DNA from: Ignavibacteria bacterium
GTDB lineage: Bacteria; Bacteroidota; Ignavibacteria; Tepidaquicellales; OLB5
NCBI GenBank assembly: GCA_027492415.1
Contig: JAPUEV010000289.1
Coordinates: forward strand, 1-7,401
Length of the DNA stretch: 7,401 bases
Direction: 5' to 3'
The position numbers and the translations under genes are program-made. Shown here piece after piece: positions 5,896 through 7,401 of the stretch (the first letter of the stretch is position 1; every line of letters starts with the position of its first letter). The notes under the pieces were generated by a model, which was given only the letters and a program-made list of their open reading frames with translations, made no database searches and had not been told where the DNA came from.

Positions 5896-6846
5896 CTACT
5901 TTTTCACTGAATCACTTTTTACCGGCGCTTTTGGAAGCTCAGGTTTTTCTAACTGTGAATCTTCCTGGAAATCCTTTGGCTTTATCTTTATAGGTTCATC
6001 TTCATCATCAAAATCTATCTTAAACTCAAACGAATCCTCTTTTTTGGGTAGTATTTTGTTTGCTTCCAGTGAAATACTGCCGTTTGTGCTTTCAATCCTT
6101 ATGGGCGCTCCGCCTTTACCTAAAACTCCTGATAGTGTTCTTTTTTCAGAGTTCACGTCAGAAAATGTCAGATCTTTGAATTTAACTTTACCATGAACAG
6201 TCGATGCATTTACATCAGCATTGGCATATTTTAAGCCGCCAATTTTCACATCTCCGTTTATTATGCTTACGTTTATTCCCGCGGTAACCGAATCCACATT
6301 ACACATAATAGAGCCGTTGACGCCCTCGATATCCACTTTACCCTGGCAGTTGAAAACATTTATCTGGCCGTTAACAGTTTCTGCCTTAACATCATTGGTT
6401 ATACGGGTAATGGTTATAGTTCCATTAACATTTTCGGTATGAACTTTCATGTTCGCAGGGACCTTTATATCATAATTTACTTTACCTTCCCTGCCTTTTC
6501 TGAATAGTCCGGAGTTGGAATTATTAATATCAGTTTCAATATTTATCTCGCTGCCTGTTGAATCAATTTTGATCTTAATATTATCTATCGGTTTATCCTG
6601 TTCATCTGCTTTTACTTCGGTTATTAATTCAGCTTCAATCCTGATAATTCCTGTTGTATCATTGGAATTTGATACATTTATCCTGCCATTGGTATTTTCT
6701 ATGTGGATAGAGGTTTTGTTCGAGCCGTTAAGAGTATATTTAACATTTTCTTTTTTCTCTACCCTTTTTTTCAGCAGGCTGCAGCCTGTAAAGCTGATAA
6801 ATATCAGCCCTAAGACTGCAGTTAATATTATATTTTTAGTTTTCAT
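5896..6846 (-). CDS. Lipoprotein with repeated Asn-Gly beta-strand units (DUF4097-like)
   Basis: This 316-residue protein is probably lipid-anchored in the envelope. A signal peptide (1-21) has a KTK start, a hydrophobic core and the lipobox FTGC, with Cys22 as the lipidated residue. The body is built of short beta-strand units, each centred on a turn: NG at 53, 141, 159, 177, 197 and 255, and HG at 218. Each is preceded by E/S-x-[VTI] and followed by alternating hydrophobic residues. From 141 to 218 the units repeat every 18-21 residues, which suggests a beta-solenoid like those of DUF4097 (putative adhesin) proteins. The tail (about 265-316) is highly charged, with a DFDDEDEP stretch and a Pro/Lys-rich end, likely disordered. 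Such proteins often sit beside ECF sigma/anti-sigma genes in Bacteroidota; their biochemical function is not established. It starts 41 bases after the DUF6249-like gene. Confidence 0.88.
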   Translation of the reverse strand: MKTKNIILTAVLGLIFISFTGCSLLKKRVEKKENVKYTLNGSNKTSIHIENTNGRINVSNSNDTTGIIRIEAELITEVKADEQDKPIDNIKIKIDSTGSEINIETDINNSNSGLFRKGREGKVNYDIKVPANMKVHTENVNGTITITRITNDVKAETVNGQINVFNCQGKVDIEGVNGSIMCNVDSVTAGINVSIINGDVKIGGLKYANADVNASTVHGKVKFKDLTFSDVNSEKRTLSGVLGKGGAPIRIESTNGSISLEANKILPKKEDSFEFKIDFDDEDEPIKIKPKDFQEDSQLEKPELPKAPVKSDSVKK

Positions 6847-6887
6847 TTCCTGGTTTAATTATTGTGTTTTATATAATATGCTCATCC

Positions 6888-7295
6888 TTATTGATTAGGA
6901 GTTGAGCTCTGCTGCTGCTGTAACTGGTTATCTTTTTTTAATTTTGAGCTTGCTACAAAATAATATATTATAAATCCAAGTCCGCCGAAAAGTAATACCA
7001 TTACACCTGAGAGTGAATCTTTATAACCGGCTTCATCAAGCAATATCCCAAAGAATAGCCCGATTCCTATCATTGTAAAGAGAATACCCCATTTTAATGT
7101 ATTAAGCGGATTCTTTGGTCTCTTTTCCTGTTCACGGAAATAGTCTCTTGCTTCCTGTGGTGAGAGCCCCATATCCATTAATTTGGTTCTTTCTTTATGT
7201 TTTATGTATAAGTACCAGAAAATAAGTGCTCCCGGTATGCCGAAAGTGAAAATTATCGCTATTATGGGGATAAATGCATCTGCAACGTTATTCAT
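6888..7295 (-). CDS. Small three-helix membrane protein, DUF6249-like
   Basis: The 135-residue product has membrane helices at about 8-31 (FIPIIAIIFTFGIPGALIFWYLYI), 67-86 (LKWGILFTMIGIGLFFGILL) and 95-115 (LSGVMVLLFGGLGFIIYYFVA). The basic loop between the first two carries KLMDMGLSPQEARDYF (38-53), a short helical stretch seen in DUF6249-type proteins. The C-terminus is hydrophilic and Gln-rich (LQQQQSSTPNQ). The start is supported by AGGAG on the - strand (7306-7310), about ten bases before the ATG at 7295. The family assignment is from memory of the pattern and not certain. As the first gene of the - strand cluster, with a lipoprotein and a sigma factor behind it, it may belong to an envelope-sensing unit. 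Members of this family have no established activity that I know of. Confidence 0.8.
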   Translation of the reverse strand: MNNVADAFIPIIAIIFTFGIPGALIFWYLYIKHKERTKLMDMGLSPQEARDYFREQEKRPKNPLNTLKWGILFTMIGIGLFFGILLDEAGYKDSLSGVMVLLFGGLGFIIYYFVASSKLKKDNQLQQQQSSTPNQ

Positions 7296-7401
7296 ATTAT
7301 TAAGTCTCCTTTAAATTTCCGCTCCCGTATTTCAGAGAATTGCGGCGTTTTTATGTTATTTTTACGTTTTTCCTCATTTAAGATATCTGTTAATTATGAC
7401 T

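Noticed and set aside
6515..6898. 127-residue hydrophobic + strand frame opposite the lipoprotein gene
   Set aside because: It is antisense to the lipoprotein, whose Asn/Lys/Glu/Asp-rich codons read as Ile/Leu/Phe/Val in reverse; there is no supporting start signal.
7321..7401. Promoter for the - strand operon
   Set aside because: The region is AT-rich and must hold or adjoin a promoter, but I found no convincing -35/-10 pair or ECF-type motif. A shared TAACAG/CTTAAA pattern with the gap upstream of the sigma gene has inconsistent spacing and is probably chance.

Overview
The window reads as ordinary chromosome from an AT-rich, lysine-rich bacterium. It is most likely from the Bacteroidota/Chlorobiota/Ignavibacteriota group, and Ignavibacteria is my best guess. 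That placement rests on the ssb gene inside the rpsF-rplI cluster, a two-subunit 2-oxoglutarate:ferredoxin oxidoreductase, and a DUF6249/DUF4097/ECF-sigma cluster. Some genes carry clear Shine-Dalgarno sequences (ssb, the DUF6249 gene, probably the sigma gene) and others carry none. The lineage is inferred from gene content and style, not from a search.

Left half, + strand: a likely promoter (16-56) drives rpsF (ribosomal protein S6) and ssb (single-stranded DNA-binding protein). A strong hairpin with a U-rich tail follows, then rplI (ribosomal protein L9). The S18 gene rpsR, which normally sits in this cluster, is absent: only 63 bases separate ssb from rplI. After a second hairpin come korA and korB, one base apart, encoding the two subunits of a CoA-dependent 2-oxoacid:ferredoxin oxidoreductase. 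This enzyme interconverts 2-oxoglutarate and succinyl-CoA in an oxidative or reductive TCA cycle.

Middle (4502-4648): two intrinsic terminators separate the convergent gene sets. The second is a near-perfect palindrome flanked by A and T runs and should work in both directions.

Right half, - strand: a probable four-gene operon, read from right to left. Its genes are a small three-helix membrane protein with a DUF6249-like domain, a lipoprotein with repeated Asn-Gly beta-strand units (DUF4097-like), an ECF-type sigma factor, and a two-helix membrane protein of unknown family placed directly after the sigma gene. The last is a candidate anti-sigma factor. The set looks like an envelope-sensing regulatory module, but this is inferred from gene order and topology. 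No RNA genes, CRISPR arrays, insertion sequences or phage genes were seen.
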